Part shown: piece after piece, positions 16,398 through 24,782 of the stretch
Layout: each line of letters begins with the position of its first letter
Numbering within the stretch: the stretch's first letter is position 1
Origin: JAUUZT01 sp964654015
GTDB lineage: Bacteria; Chloroflexota; Dehalococcoidia; GIF9; AB-539-J10
Direction of reading: 5' to 3'
Length of the DNA stretch: 47,205 bases
Assembly (NCBI GenBank): GCA_964654015.1
Contig: CAZZHQ010000011.1
Span: 1-47,205 of the forward strand
Position numbers and translations under genes: made by a program
The notes under the pieces: model-generated
Databases searched by the model: none
Told to the model about the DNA's origin: nothing
Seen by the model: the letters and a program-made list of their open reading frames with translations, nothing else

Positions 16398-16871
16398 ATG
16401 TCAAGAAAAGCAAAAAAAGTAGTAAAGAGAATACCCAAACCTGATGCTAAATATGATAGCCAATTAGTTGCGAAGTTTATCAACAGATTAATGTTGAGAG
16501 GACAAAAAGCGACGGCTGAAAATATAGTCTACGAGGCAATGCAACTCGCTAGCCAGCGCGTTGGTAGTGAACCTCAAGAGGTCCTGGAGAAGGCGATTGT
16601 TAATGCTACTCCTCAGCTTATGGTTAAACCGCGGCGTGTTGGCGGTGCTACATACCAAGTACCGATAGAAGTTGAAAAAGGCAGAGGTAATGCTTTAGCT
16701 ATGCGTTGGATTATCACTTCCGCGCGAAAACGTGCTGGAAAATCCATGGCAGAGAAGCTATCCACCGAGTTAAGCGATATCCTTCAAGGTCAAGGTATGA
16801 CTATCAAGAGGCGTGATGATGTTCATAGGATGGCGGAAGCCAATAAAGCCTTTGTCCATTATCGCTGGTAA
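16398..16871 (+). CDS. rpsG: 30S ribosomal protein S7
   Basis: The 157-residue protein has the usual length. Conserved blocks include KFINRLMLRGQKATAE, the PLMVKPRR-type block (here PQLMVKPRRVGGATYQVP) and RWIITSARKR, ending in AEANKAFVHYRW. S7 nucleates assembly of the 30S head and contacts the E site. It lies 11 bases after rpsL and nine bases before the first possible fusA start, the standard str-operon order. Confidence 0.97.
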   Translation: MSRKAKKVVKRIPKPDAKYDSQLVAKFINRLMLRGQKATAENIVYEAMQLASQRVGSEPQEVLEKAIVNATPQLMVKPRRVGGATYQVPIEVEKGRGNALAMRWIITSARKRAGKSMAEKLSTELSDILQGQGMTIKRRDDVHRMAEANKAFVHYRW

Positions 16872-16913
16872 GAAGGTAAGTTGGAAGCAGTACTTGAGGT
16901 AAAGAATAAAATA

Positions 16914-18992
16914 ATGTCACGAGCTGTCCCTATGGAAAGGGTGAGAAATATCGGAATAATTGCCCACATTGATGCGGGTAAGACTACTACTACAGAGAGA
17001 ATCCTGTATCATGCTGGACGTACTTATAAGATTGGAGGGGTTGATGATGGGACGGCGGTGATGGATTGGATGGATCAGGAACGAGAACGTGGTATTACAA
17101 TCACGTCGGCAGCTACTACATGTGAGTGGAATGAGAATCGTATCAACATTATAGATACACCAGGGCATGTGGACTTTACAGCTGAGGTAGAGCGTAGTCT
17201 CAGAGTGTTGGATGGGGGAGTCGTGGTACTGGATGCTGTGGCTGGAGTTGAAGCTCAATCTGAAGCGGTGTGGCGTCAGGCAAATAAGTACAACGTAGCC
17301 AGAATTTGCTTTATCAACAAGATGGATAGACTGGGTGCTGACTTCTATCGTACGATTGACATGATCGAGAAACGCTTGAAAGCTACGGTGTTGCCAGTGC
17401 AGATCCCTCTGGGCAGTGAGGCTTCATTTCTGGGAATCATTGATCTCATAGAAAACAAAGCTGTTACTTTTTCTGAGGATCCAAAGGTAATGCCATTGGT
17501 AAATCCCATCCCTGAAAGCTATCGGGCTGTTGCGGCCGAACGTCGTGACGCCCTCATAGAAAAGGTGGCTGAATATGATGATGATATTATGCTCAAGTAC
17601 TTTGATGGGCAGGAAATAGATAGCTCTCAACTCAAAGCAGCTATAAAGAAAATGACAGTTAAAGACAAGGTAGTTCCTGCACTTTGCGGTAGTGCGTTAA
17701 AAGGTAAAGGCATTCGACCGTTACTTGATGCAATTATAGATTACCTTCCATCTCCTTTGGATGTACCTCCGGTTAAAGCTATTGACCTCCGAAGTAAAAA
17801 AGAGGTCTTTTGTGAGCCGGATGATGAGCAACCATTTTCGGCATTGGCTTATAAGGTTGTTACTGACTCCTTTATGGGCAAGCTTACTTATTTGAGGGTA
17901 TATTCCGGTAAGATTAAAGGGGGCATGCAAATTCTTAATGCTACCCAGGGCGTGAAGGAGCGTTTGGGCAGATTATACATAATGCATGCTAATCGACGCG
18001 AAGAGGTTAGCATTGCTGATACTGGTAGTATTGTAGCTTCGGTGGGACTTAGAAAAACACAGACTGGTGATACACTCTGTGATAGTTCGCATCCAGTACT
18101 TTTTGAGACGATACGGTTTCCTGAACCTGTTCTTTCTGTAGCAATAGAACCAAAAAACAAGGCGGATCAGGATAAAATGGGAGATGCTCTTGGAAAACTG
18201 GTTATGGAAGATCCCACTTTTAAAGCGAAAAGTGACCCTGAAACTAGTCAGGTAATAATCTCGGGAATGGGAGAATTACATCTTGAGGTTCTGGCAGAAC
18301 GAATAGTTCGTGAATTTGGAGTGCAGGTTTCGGTTGGTAAACCTCGTGTTGCTTATAAAGAGACGATTACTACATCAGTGGAAGCTGAAGGGAGATTTGT
18401 TCGCCAATCAGGCGGCAAAGGGCAATTTGGACACGTTTGGCTTAAAGTGGGACCGTCGGAGAGAGGTAGCGGGTTCAAGTTTAGTAACGAAATTCGTAGT
18501 GGTGCTATACCCAGAGAATATATACCTGCTGTAGAGGCAGGTGTCAAAGAAGCTTTGCAAAGCGGGAAGTTGGGAGGGTATCCCATAGTAGATGTTAATG
18601 TCTCTTTATTTGACGGTAGTTATCATGACGTTGATTCTTCAGAGATGGCATTTAGAATAGCAGGGTCAATTGGCTTAAAAGCTGGAATAGCCAAGGCGGA
18701 ACCCATCCTGCTGGAACCAATTATGAAGGCGGAAATAACAACCCCCGACCAATATTTAGGTGAAATCGTTGGGGAAGTTAGTTCTCGCAGGGCGCATGTG
18801 TATAGTATGGAAACTAGTGACGAGTCTTCTGTTATACGGTGTTATATTCCTTTGGCCAGGACATTTGGATTTGTAAGCGTTCTCAGATCGCTTAGTCAGG
18901 GCAGAGCAACGTATGTTATGGAATTTGATAAATATGAAGAATTGCCACAAGGATTAACTGAGCAAGTTTTAACTTCAATGGAGGGGGGATAA
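16914..18992 (+). CDS. fusA: elongation factor G
   Basis: EF-G of about 692 residues drives ribosomal translocation with GTP. The G domain shows AHIDAGKTTTT (G1), RGITI (G2), DTPGHVDF (G3) and NKMD (G4). Domains II-V follow, with the domain IV segment GKGQFGHVWLKV and a C-terminus ending LTEQVLTSMEGG. I prefer the ATG at 16914 (MSRAVPMERVRNIG), which gives the canonical N-terminus with GAGG upstream; a TTG at 16881 would add 11 residues and has AGAAGG before it. The stop overlaps the rpsJ start (TAATG). tuf, often next in str operons, is absent. Confidence 0.96.
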   Translation: MSRAVPMERVRNIGIIAHIDAGKTTTTERILYHAGRTYKIGGVDDGTAVMDWMDQERERGITITSAATTCEWNENRINIIDTPGHVDFTAEVERSLRVLDGGVVVLDAVAGVEAQSEAVWRQANKYNVARICFINKMDRLGADFYRTIDMIEKRLKATVLPVQIPLGSEASFLGIIDLIENKAVTFSEDPKVMPLVNPIPESYRAVAAERRDALIEKVAEYDDDIMLKYFDGQEIDSSQLKAAIKKMTVKDKVVPALCGSALKGKGIRPLLDAIIDYLPSPLDVPPVKAIDLRSKKEVFCEPDDEQPFSALAYKVVTDSFMGKLTYLRVYSGKIKGGMQILNATQGVKERLGRLYIMHANRREEVSIADTGSIVASVGLRKTQTGDTLCDSSHPVLFETIRFPEPVLSVAIEPKNKADQDKMGDALGKLVMEDPTFKAKSDPETSQVIISGMGELHLEVLAERIVREFGVQVSVGKPRVAYKETITTSVEAEGRFVRQSGGKGQFGHVWLKVGPSERGSGFKFSNEIRSGAIPREYIPAVEAGVKEALQSGKLGGYPIVDVNVSLFDGSYHDVDSSEMAFRIAGSIGLKAGIAKAEPILLEPIMKAEITTPDQYLGEIVGEVSSRRAHVYSMETSDESSVIRCYIPLARTFGFVSVLRSLSQGRATYVMEFDKYEELPQGLTEQVLTSMEGG

Positions 18993-19300
18993 TGGCTGAT
19001 CAGAAAGTTCGAGTAAAAATAAAGGGATTTGATTATAAACTGGTGGATCAGTCCATGAGTCAAATAGTGGAGGTGGTGGAACGAACTGGCGCCATAGTTG
19101 TAGGCCCTGTACCATTACCTACAACTATAGAGAAATTTTGTGTTAACCGTGCATCTAATATAGACAAAGATTCCAGGGAACAGTTCGAAATCAGGACGCA
19201 TAAGAGGCTCATTGATATATTACAGCCAACAAATAAAACAATTGATGCCTTAACTCAGATAAATGTAGCTTCTGGAGTAGAGATAGATATCAAGCTGTAG
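18992..19300 (+). CDS. rpsJ: 30S ribosomal protein S10 (NusE)
   Basis: The 102-residue S10 has the conserved GPVPLPT loop, then REQFEIRTHKRLIDI and the C-terminal segment ASGVEIDIKL. It is a 30S head protein and also acts as NusE with NusB in antitermination. Its ATG overlaps the last base of the fusA stop, so S10-type genes are directly fused to the str genes here. Confidence 0.97.
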   Translation: MADQKVRVKIKGFDYKLVDQSMSQIVEVVERTGAIVVGPVPLPTTIEKFCVNRASNIDKDSREQFEIRTHKRLIDILQPTNKTIDALTQINVASGVEIDIKL

Positions 19301-19308
19301 AGAAAAAT

Positions 19309-19947
19309 ATGATTGAATATATTCTTGGAAAAAAAATAGGCATGACTCGTATATTTCTGGATACAGGAGAAGTGGTGTCGGTTAGCGCGCTCGAGGTAGG
19401 TCCTTGCTATGTCACTCAAGTGAAGAAGCAGGCTAAAGACGGGTATGATGCTATCCAGTTGGGTTATGTAAAGACGGGAAAACTTAACTCTCCACAAAAG
19501 GGACACCTTAAGAAGGCGGGTAGTACCACAGAAACAACAGGGAATCTAGACTATCTTCGAGAATTTAGAACTGATGAGATTGAATCAGTTCAGGATGGAG
19601 AGAAAGTAGATTTGAGTTTTTTGGAAACCGGTGATCGAGTAACTGTAAGGGGTATATCGAAAGGCAAAGGATTTGCTGGTGTTGTAAAGCGTTATCATTT
19701 CAGAGGTGGGCCAAAGACACATGGGCAATCTGACCGTCATCGTGCCCCTGGCTCAATTGGTTCTGGCAGCTCTCCCGGACGGGTGCTCAAAGGATTACGT
19801 ATGGCTGGGCATATGGGAGATGTGAAATGTACTGTACGGAATCTCAAGGTAGTAAAAGTAGATGTGAGTCGTAATTTGCTTCTGGTTAATGGCGCAACAC
19901 CCGGAGCAAAGAACTCTGTATTAGTTATTGAGAAGGTGAATAAATAG
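19309..19947 (+). CDS. rplC: 50S ribosomal protein L3
   Basis: The 212-residue L3 begins with LGKKIGMTRIF. It carries the central loop region GGPKTHGQSDRHRAPGSIG, which reaches the peptidyl transferase centre and includes the glutamine that is methylated in many bacteria. The AGHMGD segment follows. It binds 23S rRNA early in assembly. It lies eight bases after rpsJ in S10-operon order. Confidence 0.97.
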   Translation: MIEYILGKKIGMTRIFLDTGEVVSVSALEVGPCYVTQVKKQAKDGYDAIQLGYVKTGKLNSPQKGHLKKAGSTTETTGNLDYLREFRTDEIESVQDGEKVDLSFLETGDRVTVRGISKGKGFAGVVKRYHFRGGPKTHGQSDRHRAPGSIGSGSSPGRVLKGLRMAGHMGDVKCTVRNLKVVKVDVSRNLLLVNGATPGAKNSVLVIEKVNK

Positions 19948-19950
19948 AGT

Positions 19951-20583
19951 ATGCAAACTTCTGTTTATAATATAGCTGGAGAAGTCGTTGGACAGACGGA
20001 GCTCGATGATAGTATCTTTAGCTTGCCCGCTAATGAGGCGGTGGTTCATCAGACAATGGTTATGCAATTGGCTAATCGACGTCAAGGAACAGCCTCTGCA
20101 AAATCTAGAGGTGAAGTTAAAGGTAGTAGACGTAAGTTATATGCTCAGAAGCATACAGGAAGAGCTAGAAGAGGGGATGTGAAGTCTCCACTGCTTAGAG
20201 GAGGTGGAGTAGCTTTTGGGCCCAAACCGCGTTCATACCGCCAGTCAATGCCCAAGAAAATGAGACGTCTTGCGCTGAAGTGCGTACTGTCTTCTAAAGT
20301 AAGTGAAGGGGCCATGAAGGTAGTGGAGGGGCTTTCTTTTGAAAGACCGAAGACAAAGGAATTGAGTAATGTGTTGACGGCGCTTAGTATAGATACTAGC
20401 GCACTGATTGTTATTGAGGAATCCAGTGTAAATGTGCGGAGGTCGGCGCTCAATTTGGGTAACATAAAAGTGCTACCCAGTGCGCAGATTAGTGTTCTGG
20501 AACTGCTGTCTTACAAAACGATGATAGTCACTGTTCCTGCGTTGCGAAACATAGAAAAAATATGGAGAACCGCAAGCCTGTGA
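19951..20583 (+). CDS. rplD: 50S ribosomal protein L4
   Basis: The 210-residue L4 has the long internal loop typical of the family, with RRQGTASAKSRGEVKGSRRK and the block GGGVAFGPKPRSY. The loop lines the exit tunnel. L4 is the autoregulator of the S10 operon in E. coli, but no such site can be shown here. It lies three bases after rplC and overlaps the start of rplW. Confidence 0.96.
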   Translation: MQTSVYNIAGEVVGQTELDDSIFSLPANEAVVHQTMVMQLANRRQGTASAKSRGEVKGSRRKLYAQKHTGRARRGDVKSPLLRGGGVAFGPKPRSYRQSMPKKMRRLALKCVLSSKVSEGAMKVVEGLSFERPKTKELSNVLTALSIDTSALIVIEESSVNVRRSALNLGNIKVLPSAQISVLELLSYKTMIVTVPALRNIEKIWRTASL

Positions 20584-20873
20584 AAATGCATCCTTATGAA
20601 GTATTGAGACGTCCTTTGGTAACTGAAAAAGCTACTATGCTGAAGGATGAAAAGAATGAATATTTATTTGAAGTGGCCAAGTGTGCAAATAAACCACAGA
20701 TAAAAGAAGCTGTAGAGAAGGCTTTTAAAGTTAACGTGGTTAAAATTAATGTTATCACTATTCCAGGAAAGAACAAGAGGATGGGTGGACGATTGGTGAA
20801 GGCACCATCTTGGAAGAAGGCGATAGTAAGACTGGATCCTAAGGATAATATTACCTTTTTCGAAGGTGTTTAA
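20580..20873 (+). CDS. rplW: 50S ribosomal protein L23
   Basis: L23 of about 97 residues begins near HPYEVLRRPLVTEKA and ends with RLDPKDNITFFEGV. It sits at the tunnel exit and is the docking point for trigger factor and SRP. The GTG at 20580 overlaps the rplD stop as GTGA and has GGAG 12 bases upstream. An in-frame ATG at 20562, inside rplD, and an ATG at 20586 are alternatives. A gap of about 100 bases follows, which is unusual within this cluster. Confidence 0.93.
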   Translation: MKMHPYEVLRRPLVTEKATMLKDEKNEYLFEVAKCANKPQIKEAVEKAFKVNVVKINVITIPGKNKRMGGRLVKAPSWKKAIVRLDPKDNITFFEGV

Positions 20874-20976
20874 AGTACCATTGTGGATGAGACGAAGTGT
20901 GAATAATATAGAAGCCAATAATGGGATGATTCTTCTCATGCACAGTTTATATAAGGCTAAGGAGGAAAGGTAAGCA

Positions 20977-21072
20977 GTGGGTTCAGTTGTAAAATGGAGA
21001 AAAAACAAGATGTCAAAGCATCATCACAAAAAACTGTTGAAGAAGACGCGTTGGCAGAGGAATCATCCATAA
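20977..21072 (+). CDS. bS22-like small ribosomal protein (AURKAIP1/COX24 domain)
   Basis: This 31-residue, very basic ORF begins MGSVVKWRKNKMSKHH and continues with a KKLLKKTRWQR block. From memory, this follows the mycobacterial small-subunit protein bS22 position by position: GSV, K, R, MSK, H, KLL, TR and QR are shared. It is also the pattern of the COX24/AURKAIP1 mitoribosomal domain. The GTG start has a strong AAGGAGGAAAGG eight bases upstream. It fills the gap between rplW and rplB on the same strand, which supports a ribosomal role. It is short enough to be missed by automatic gene calling. Confidence 0.82.
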   Translation: MGSVVKWRKNKMSKHHHKKLLKKTRWQRNHP

Positions 21073-21096
21073 GGAAGGGACGGAGAAAGTAATACG

Positions 21097-21921
21097 ATGT
21101 TAAAAACCTACAAGCCCACTTCTCCTGGAAGGAGGGGGAAAGTTGGAGCTTCCTTCGAAGAATTGACTGGCGTAAAGCCCGAAAAGTCTTTGTTAGTAAG
21201 ATTAAAAAAGAATGCAGGACGTAATAATCGTGCTGTAATAACTGTGCGTCATCGTGGTGGTGGTAGCAAACGCAAGCTCCGTATAATTGATTTCAAAAGG
21301 GATAAGGTTGGAATTCCTGGTAAGGCTGTTTCAATAGAGTATGACCCAAACCGTTCGGCTAGGATTGCACTGATAAATTATGTCGATGGAGAGAAGAGAT
21401 ATATCTTGGCCCCAGTTAAACTTAGTGTGGGGGATATTATACAGGCAGGTGATGATGTTGATATAAAACCAGGTAACTCGCTACCTTTATCTTTGATTCC
21501 TGCGGGTACCTTGGTGCACAATGTTGAATTAGAGCCAGGTAAGGGTGGGCAGATTGTTCATAGTGCGGGCACTTCAGCTCAGGTAGTAAGTAAAGAGGGT
21601 AAGTATGTATTAGTACGTTTACCGTCTACGGAGTTACGTAAATTTCATGAGAGATGCCGGGCCACTGTTGGTCAGATAGGCAATATTGATCATGAGAATA
21701 TAGTACTGGGTAAGGCTGGGGCTAAAAGATGGCTTGGGATACGGCCTACAGTACGAGGATCTGCAATGACACCGCGTGACCATCCACATGGTGGTGGTGA
21801 GGGCAGGTCTCCAATAGGATTAAAGCATCCTAAAACACCGTGGGGGAAAATAGCATTAGGTCATAAGACGCGTCGTCGTAAAGTATCAAATAAAATGATT
21901 ATTAGACGAAGGGAAAAGTAG
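21097..21921 (+). CDS. rplB: 50S ribosomal protein L2
   Basis: The 274-residue L2 begins LKTYKPTSPGRRG and has the RNA-binding region with GGGSKRKLRIIDFKR. Its C-terminal motif RDHPHGGGEGRSPIG contains the conserved histidine near the peptidyl transferase centre. It bridges the subunits and is required for 70S association. It lies 24 bases after the bS22-like gene and two bases before rpsS. Confidence 0.97.
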   Translation: MLKTYKPTSPGRRGKVGASFEELTGVKPEKSLLVRLKKNAGRNNRAVITVRHRGGGSKRKLRIIDFKRDKVGIPGKAVSIEYDPNRSARIALINYVDGEKRYILAPVKLSVGDIIQAGDDVDIKPGNSLPLSLIPAGTLVHNVELEPGKGGQIVHSAGTSAQVVSKEGKYVLVRLPSTELRKFHERCRATVGQIGNIDHENIVLGKAGAKRWLGIRPTVRGSAMTPRDHPHGGGEGRSPIGLKHPKTPWGKIALGHKTRRRKVSNKMIIRRREK

Positions 21922-21923
21922 AA

Positions 21924-22211
21924 ATGTCACGCTCACTAAAAAAAGGGCCTTATTGTGATGCTAAATTATTGAAGAGGATTGAGGCACTCAATGACTCTAA
22001 AGAGAAGGCTGTATTAAAGACATGGTCTCGTGCTTCTACTATCTTTCCGCAGATGATAGGTCACACTATTGCTGTCCATAATGGCAGGAAACATTTACCT
22101 GTTTTCGTTACAGAAAATATGGTGGGGCATAAGTTAGCAGAGTTCGCTCCCACGCGGACATTCAGAGGACATATCACCAAGGCAAAGGTGACTGTACAGG
22201 CAAGGAGATAA
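21924..22211 (+). CDS. rpsS: 30S ribosomal protein S19
   Basis: The 95-residue S19 starts MSRSLKKGPYCDAKLLKR and has the conserved blocks TWSRASTIFPQMIGHTIAVH and MVGHKLAEFAPTRTFRGH. It is a 30S head protein that forms a complex with S13. It lies two bases after rplB and three before rplV. Confidence 0.97.
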   Translation: MSRSLKKGPYCDAKLLKRIEALNDSKEKAVLKTWSRASTIFPQMIGHTIAVHNGRKHLPVFVTENMVGHKLAEFAPTRTFRGHITKAKVTVQARR

Positions 22212-22214
22212 AAC

Positions 22215-22550
22215 TTGGCAAAATTACGAGTTGTAGCTAAAGATATCGGTATCTCTTCCAGAAAGGTTCGTCTGGCTGTAGATATGGTGAGAGGTAAGGG
22301 TGTGACTGAGGCCTTAACGCTTCTTGACTTTACACCTACCCCGTCAGCTAAGGCAGTAGCTAAAACAATTAAATCGGCAGTGGCGAATGCTGAAAGTAAC
22401 TTGCAGATATCGTCCAGAGATTTAAAAATTAGTAGTATCTCTGCTGATTCAGGGCATACTCTGAAGAGATTCCGTCCGAAGTCGAGAGGGCGAATAAGCC
22501 CTATTTTAAAGAGGTCAAGTCATATTACTGTTTTCCTTGAGGAGGGATAA
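22215..22550 (+). CDS. rplV: 50S ribosomal protein L22
   Basis: The 111-residue L22 begins AKLRVVAKDIGISSRKVRL and has the extended beta hairpin near residues 80-100 (GHTLKRFRPKSRGR), which lines the exit tunnel. The start is TTG three bases after rpsS. Length and order are typical of the S10 cluster. Confidence 0.96.
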   Translation: MAKLRVVAKDIGISSRKVRLAVDMVRGKGVTEALTLLDFTPTPSAKAVAKTIKSAVANAESNLQISSRDLKISSISADSGHTLKRFRPKSRGRISPILKRSSHITVFLEEG

Positions 22551-22552
22551 AT

Positions 22553-23233
22553 TTGGGGCATAAAGTTCACCCTTATGGTTTTAGACTAGGATATATTCGC
22601 GGTTGGTCTGCCAAGTGGTACAGTAAGAAGAATTACGTCAGGTATTTATTGAGTGATTTAAAATTACGTAAAATTATTGATGTAAAATGTGCTGCGGGGC
22701 ATGTAGCTCGTGTAGAAATTGAGCGAACAGGAAATGAGTTGAGTATAACCATATTCTCAGCACATCCCGGTATCTTGATTGGTCGTGGTGGGCAGAATGT
22801 AGAATCGTTAAAAACTGAATTGGAGAAAGCTAGTGGTGAGAAGGTCAGGTTAACTGTTAGGGAAATTGAGCAACCTGAACTTGAAGCTTGTTTGGTAGCC
22901 AGAAACATTGCAGAGAGGCTTGTGGGCAGAGTCCCTGTGCGGCGTGCCATGAAACAGGCTTCATTCAGGACGATGCAACTTGGAGCCAAAGGGATGAAGA
23001 TAAAATGTGGGGGAAGGCTTGGAGGAGCAGAAATTGCCAGATCACAGAGCGTTCACCAGGGGCAAATGCCACTGCATAAATTACGGGCCGATATTGATTA
23101 TGGTTTTGCGGAGGCTCGTACTTTGATGGGTTGTATTGGGGTAAAGGTGTGGATATACAAGGGTGATATCGTTTCTGAAGTAAGGAGAGAAAGTGTTACA
23201 ACCGAAGAGAGTGAAGTACCGCAAAGTACATAG
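22553..23233 (+). CDS. rpsC: 30S ribosomal protein S3
   Basis: The 226-residue S3 begins GHKVHPYGFRLGYIRGW. Its KH domain contains the GRGG loop in HPGILIGRGGQNVE, and the C-terminal domain includes MKIKCGGRLGGAEIAR. S3 lines the mRNA entry channel and helps unwind mRNA. The start is TTG. The last 41 bases overlap the start of rplP. Confidence 0.97.
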   Translation: MGHKVHPYGFRLGYIRGWSAKWYSKKNYVRYLLSDLKLRKIIDVKCAAGHVARVEIERTGNELSITIFSAHPGILIGRGGQNVESLKTELEKASGEKVRLTVREIEQPELEACLVARNIAERLVGRVPVRRAMKQASFRTMQLGAKGMKIKCGGRLGGAEIARSQSVHQGQMPLHKLRADIDYGFAEARTLMGCIGVKVWIYKGDIVSEVRRESVTTEESEVPQST

Positions 23234-23609
23234 AGGCAGGATGAAAGGTGCTGCTCATAGGGGTGTTGAGATAGCTTTTGGAGAATTTGCTTTAAGAGCT
23301 GATGAGACGGCATGGATAACAGCAAGGCAAATAGAAGCTGCACGTAGAGTGTTGGTTAGGTTTCTGCGGCGTGGCGGACGGATGTGGATTCGCATCTTCC
23401 CAGATAAGGTTGTAACTAAAAAACCTGCAGAGACCAGACAGGGTGGGGGCAAGGGAGCTCCTGACCATTGGGTGTCTGTGGTTAAACGAGGAAGGATTAT
23501 GTTCGAGCTGGGTGGGATAGAGGAAAGTATGGCACGCCAGGCTACACATTTAGCTGGCTATAAGCTCCCTATTGCTACTAGCTTCATGAAGAAAGAGGGT
23601 ATAGAGTGA
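23193..23609 (+). CDS. rplP: 50S ribosomal protein L16
   Basis: The 138-residue L16 starts MLQPKRVKYRKVHRGRMKG and has the conserved GGRMWIRIFPDKVVTKKP region. It contacts the A-site tRNA elbow. The canonical N-terminus requires the GTG at 23193, inside rpsC, so the two genes overlap by 41 bases in different frames; this overlap is long for the cluster. Its end overlaps rpmC as GTGA. Confidence 0.96.
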   Translation: MLQPKRVKYRKVHRGRMKGAAHRGVEIAFGEFALRADETAWITARQIEAARRVLVRFLRRGGRMWIRIFPDKVVTKKPAETRQGGGKGAPDHWVSVVKRGRIMFELGGIEESMARQATHLAGYKLPIATSFMKKEGIE

Positions 23610-23803
23610 AAATTGAGGAGATGAGGGCTCTTAACGTTGAAGGGCTGTTGAAAAAAAAGGAAGAGGCACATGAAAACCTCTTCACCCTGCGTTTTCGTCT
23701 GGTAACCAGACAATTGGTTAATCATCGCGAGTTGCCCAGAGCGAAAAAAGAGGTTGCAAGGCTGGAAACCGTAATAATGGAAAAGGAACTTGGCATAAGA
23801 TGA
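23606..23803 (+). CDS. rpmC: 50S ribosomal protein L29
   Basis: The 65-residue L29 has the expected helical hairpin, with KKKEEAHENLFTLRFRLVTR and a second helix ending in ARLETVIMEKELGIR. It sits by the tunnel exit next to L23. The GTG start overlaps the rplP stop, and the end overlaps the rpsQ start by four bases. Confidence 0.95.
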   Translation: MKIEEMRALNVEGLLKKKEEAHENLFTLRFRLVTRQLVNHRELPRAKKEVARLETVIMEKELGIR

Positions 23804-24087
23804 TTTATATTGGAAAAAGAAAGGTTCTGACAGGACTGGTGTTAAGCACCAAAATGGTAAATACGGTTGTGGTAGGTGTAGAAGTTGTGAAACGTCATCG
23901 TCTCTACGGTAAAGCTATTAGGAGAATCAAGAAATACAAAGTGGATGATGGAGATAGTATTTGTAATGTTGGTGATAAAGTGCAAATATTAGAAACAAGG
24001 CCTATATCAAAAGAAAAACGATGGCGGGTTTTAGAGATAACATCTAAGGGTCGGGCAGTCGTGACGGAGCAATTGAAGGGAATATGA
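23800..24087 (+). CDS. rpsQ: 30S ribosomal protein S17
   Basis: The 95-residue S17 is an OB-fold protein with the blocks GLVLSTKMVNTVVV, the KKYKVDD loop and GDKVQILETRPISKEKRWRV, all in their usual positions. It binds 16S helices 7 and 11 early in assembly. It overlaps both neighbours by four bases (ATGA type), implying coupled translation. Confidence 0.96.
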   Translation: MIYIGKRKVLTGLVLSTKMVNTVVVGVEVVKRHRLYGKAIRRIKKYKVDDGDSICNVGDKVQILETRPISKEKRWRVLEITSKGRAVVTEQLKGI

Positions 24088-24452
24088 TTCAATACTATAG
24101 CAGACTTAAAGTAGCTGATAATACTGGAGCCAAGCAGGTAATGTGCATCAATGTGCTTGGTGGGACAAGGAGAAGATATGCGCATGTGGGGGATATCATT
24201 GTCGTCACAGTAAAACGTGCTACACCACATGGCATGGTAAAAGAGGGTGAAGTAACCAGGGCAGTGGTGGTACGCGTGGCTAATAGTTATAGACGACCGG
24301 ATGGTTCATACATTAAATTTGATGAAAACGCTGCGGTGATTCTTGATGAGAAGAATAATCCTAAAGGGAGCCGCATCTTCGGGCCAGTTGCTCGGGAGCT
24401 TCGAGATAAGAAATTTAACAAGATAATATCGTTAGCTCCAGAGGTAGTATAA
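24084..24452 (+). CDS. rplN: 50S ribosomal protein L14
   Basis: The 122-residue L14 begins MIQYYSRLKVADNTGAKQ, the family signature, and ends with FNKIISLAPEVV. It forms an intersubunit bridge and is the binding site of the silencing factor RsfS. It follows rpsQ with a four-base overlap. Confidence 0.97.
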   Translation: MIQYYSRLKVADNTGAKQVMCINVLGGTRRRYAHVGDIIVVTVKRATPHGMVKEGEVTRAVVVRVANSYRRPDGSYIKFDENAAVILDEKNNPKGSRIFGPVARELRDKKFNKIISLAPEVV

Positions 24453-24459
24453 GATTAAT

Positions 24460-24771
24460 ATGAAAATTAGGAAGAACGATACTGTAGTGGTTATCGCTGG
24501 TAAAGATAGAGGGGGGAAGGGGAAAGTACGTCGTGTTATGCGCAAGCAAAAGAGGGTTGTTATTGAGGGACTCAACATGATAAAACGTCACTCTCGGGCC
24601 AGTCGTGGAACCCGACAGGCTGGTATTATCGAGTTAGAAGGACCGATGGATGTATCGAATGTACAGTTGTTTTGTGAAAAGTGTAGCAGTCGTATGCGTA
24701 TCGGGTTTCGTTTTCTAGATGATGGTCGAAAGGTGAGAATATGCTCATCGTGCAAGGAAATAATTGACTGA
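24460..24771 (+). CDS. rplX: 50S ribosomal protein L24, with C-terminal zinc-ribbon cysteines
   Basis: The 103-residue L24 has the N-terminal KOW motif (VVVIAGKDRGGKGKVRRV). The C-terminal part holds two CxxC pairs, FCEKCSS and ICSSCKE, a probable zinc site that E. coli L24 lacks. It is an assembly initiator for the 50S subunit. It lies seven bases after rplN. Confidence 0.96.
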   Translation: MKIRKNDTVVVIAGKDRGGKGKVRRVMRKQKRVVIEGLNMIKRHSRASRGTRQAGIIELEGPMDVSNVQLFCEKCSSRMRIGFRFLDDGRKVRICSSCKEIID

Positions 24772-24782
24772 GTAGGTTTTAA

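Noticed and set aside
20887..20973. A 28-codon ORF (MRRSVNNIEANNG...) between rplW and the bS22-like gene
   Set aside because: It has no ribosome-binding site and no family resemblance, and its last codons are the ribosome-binding site of the next gene. It is better seen as leader sequence.
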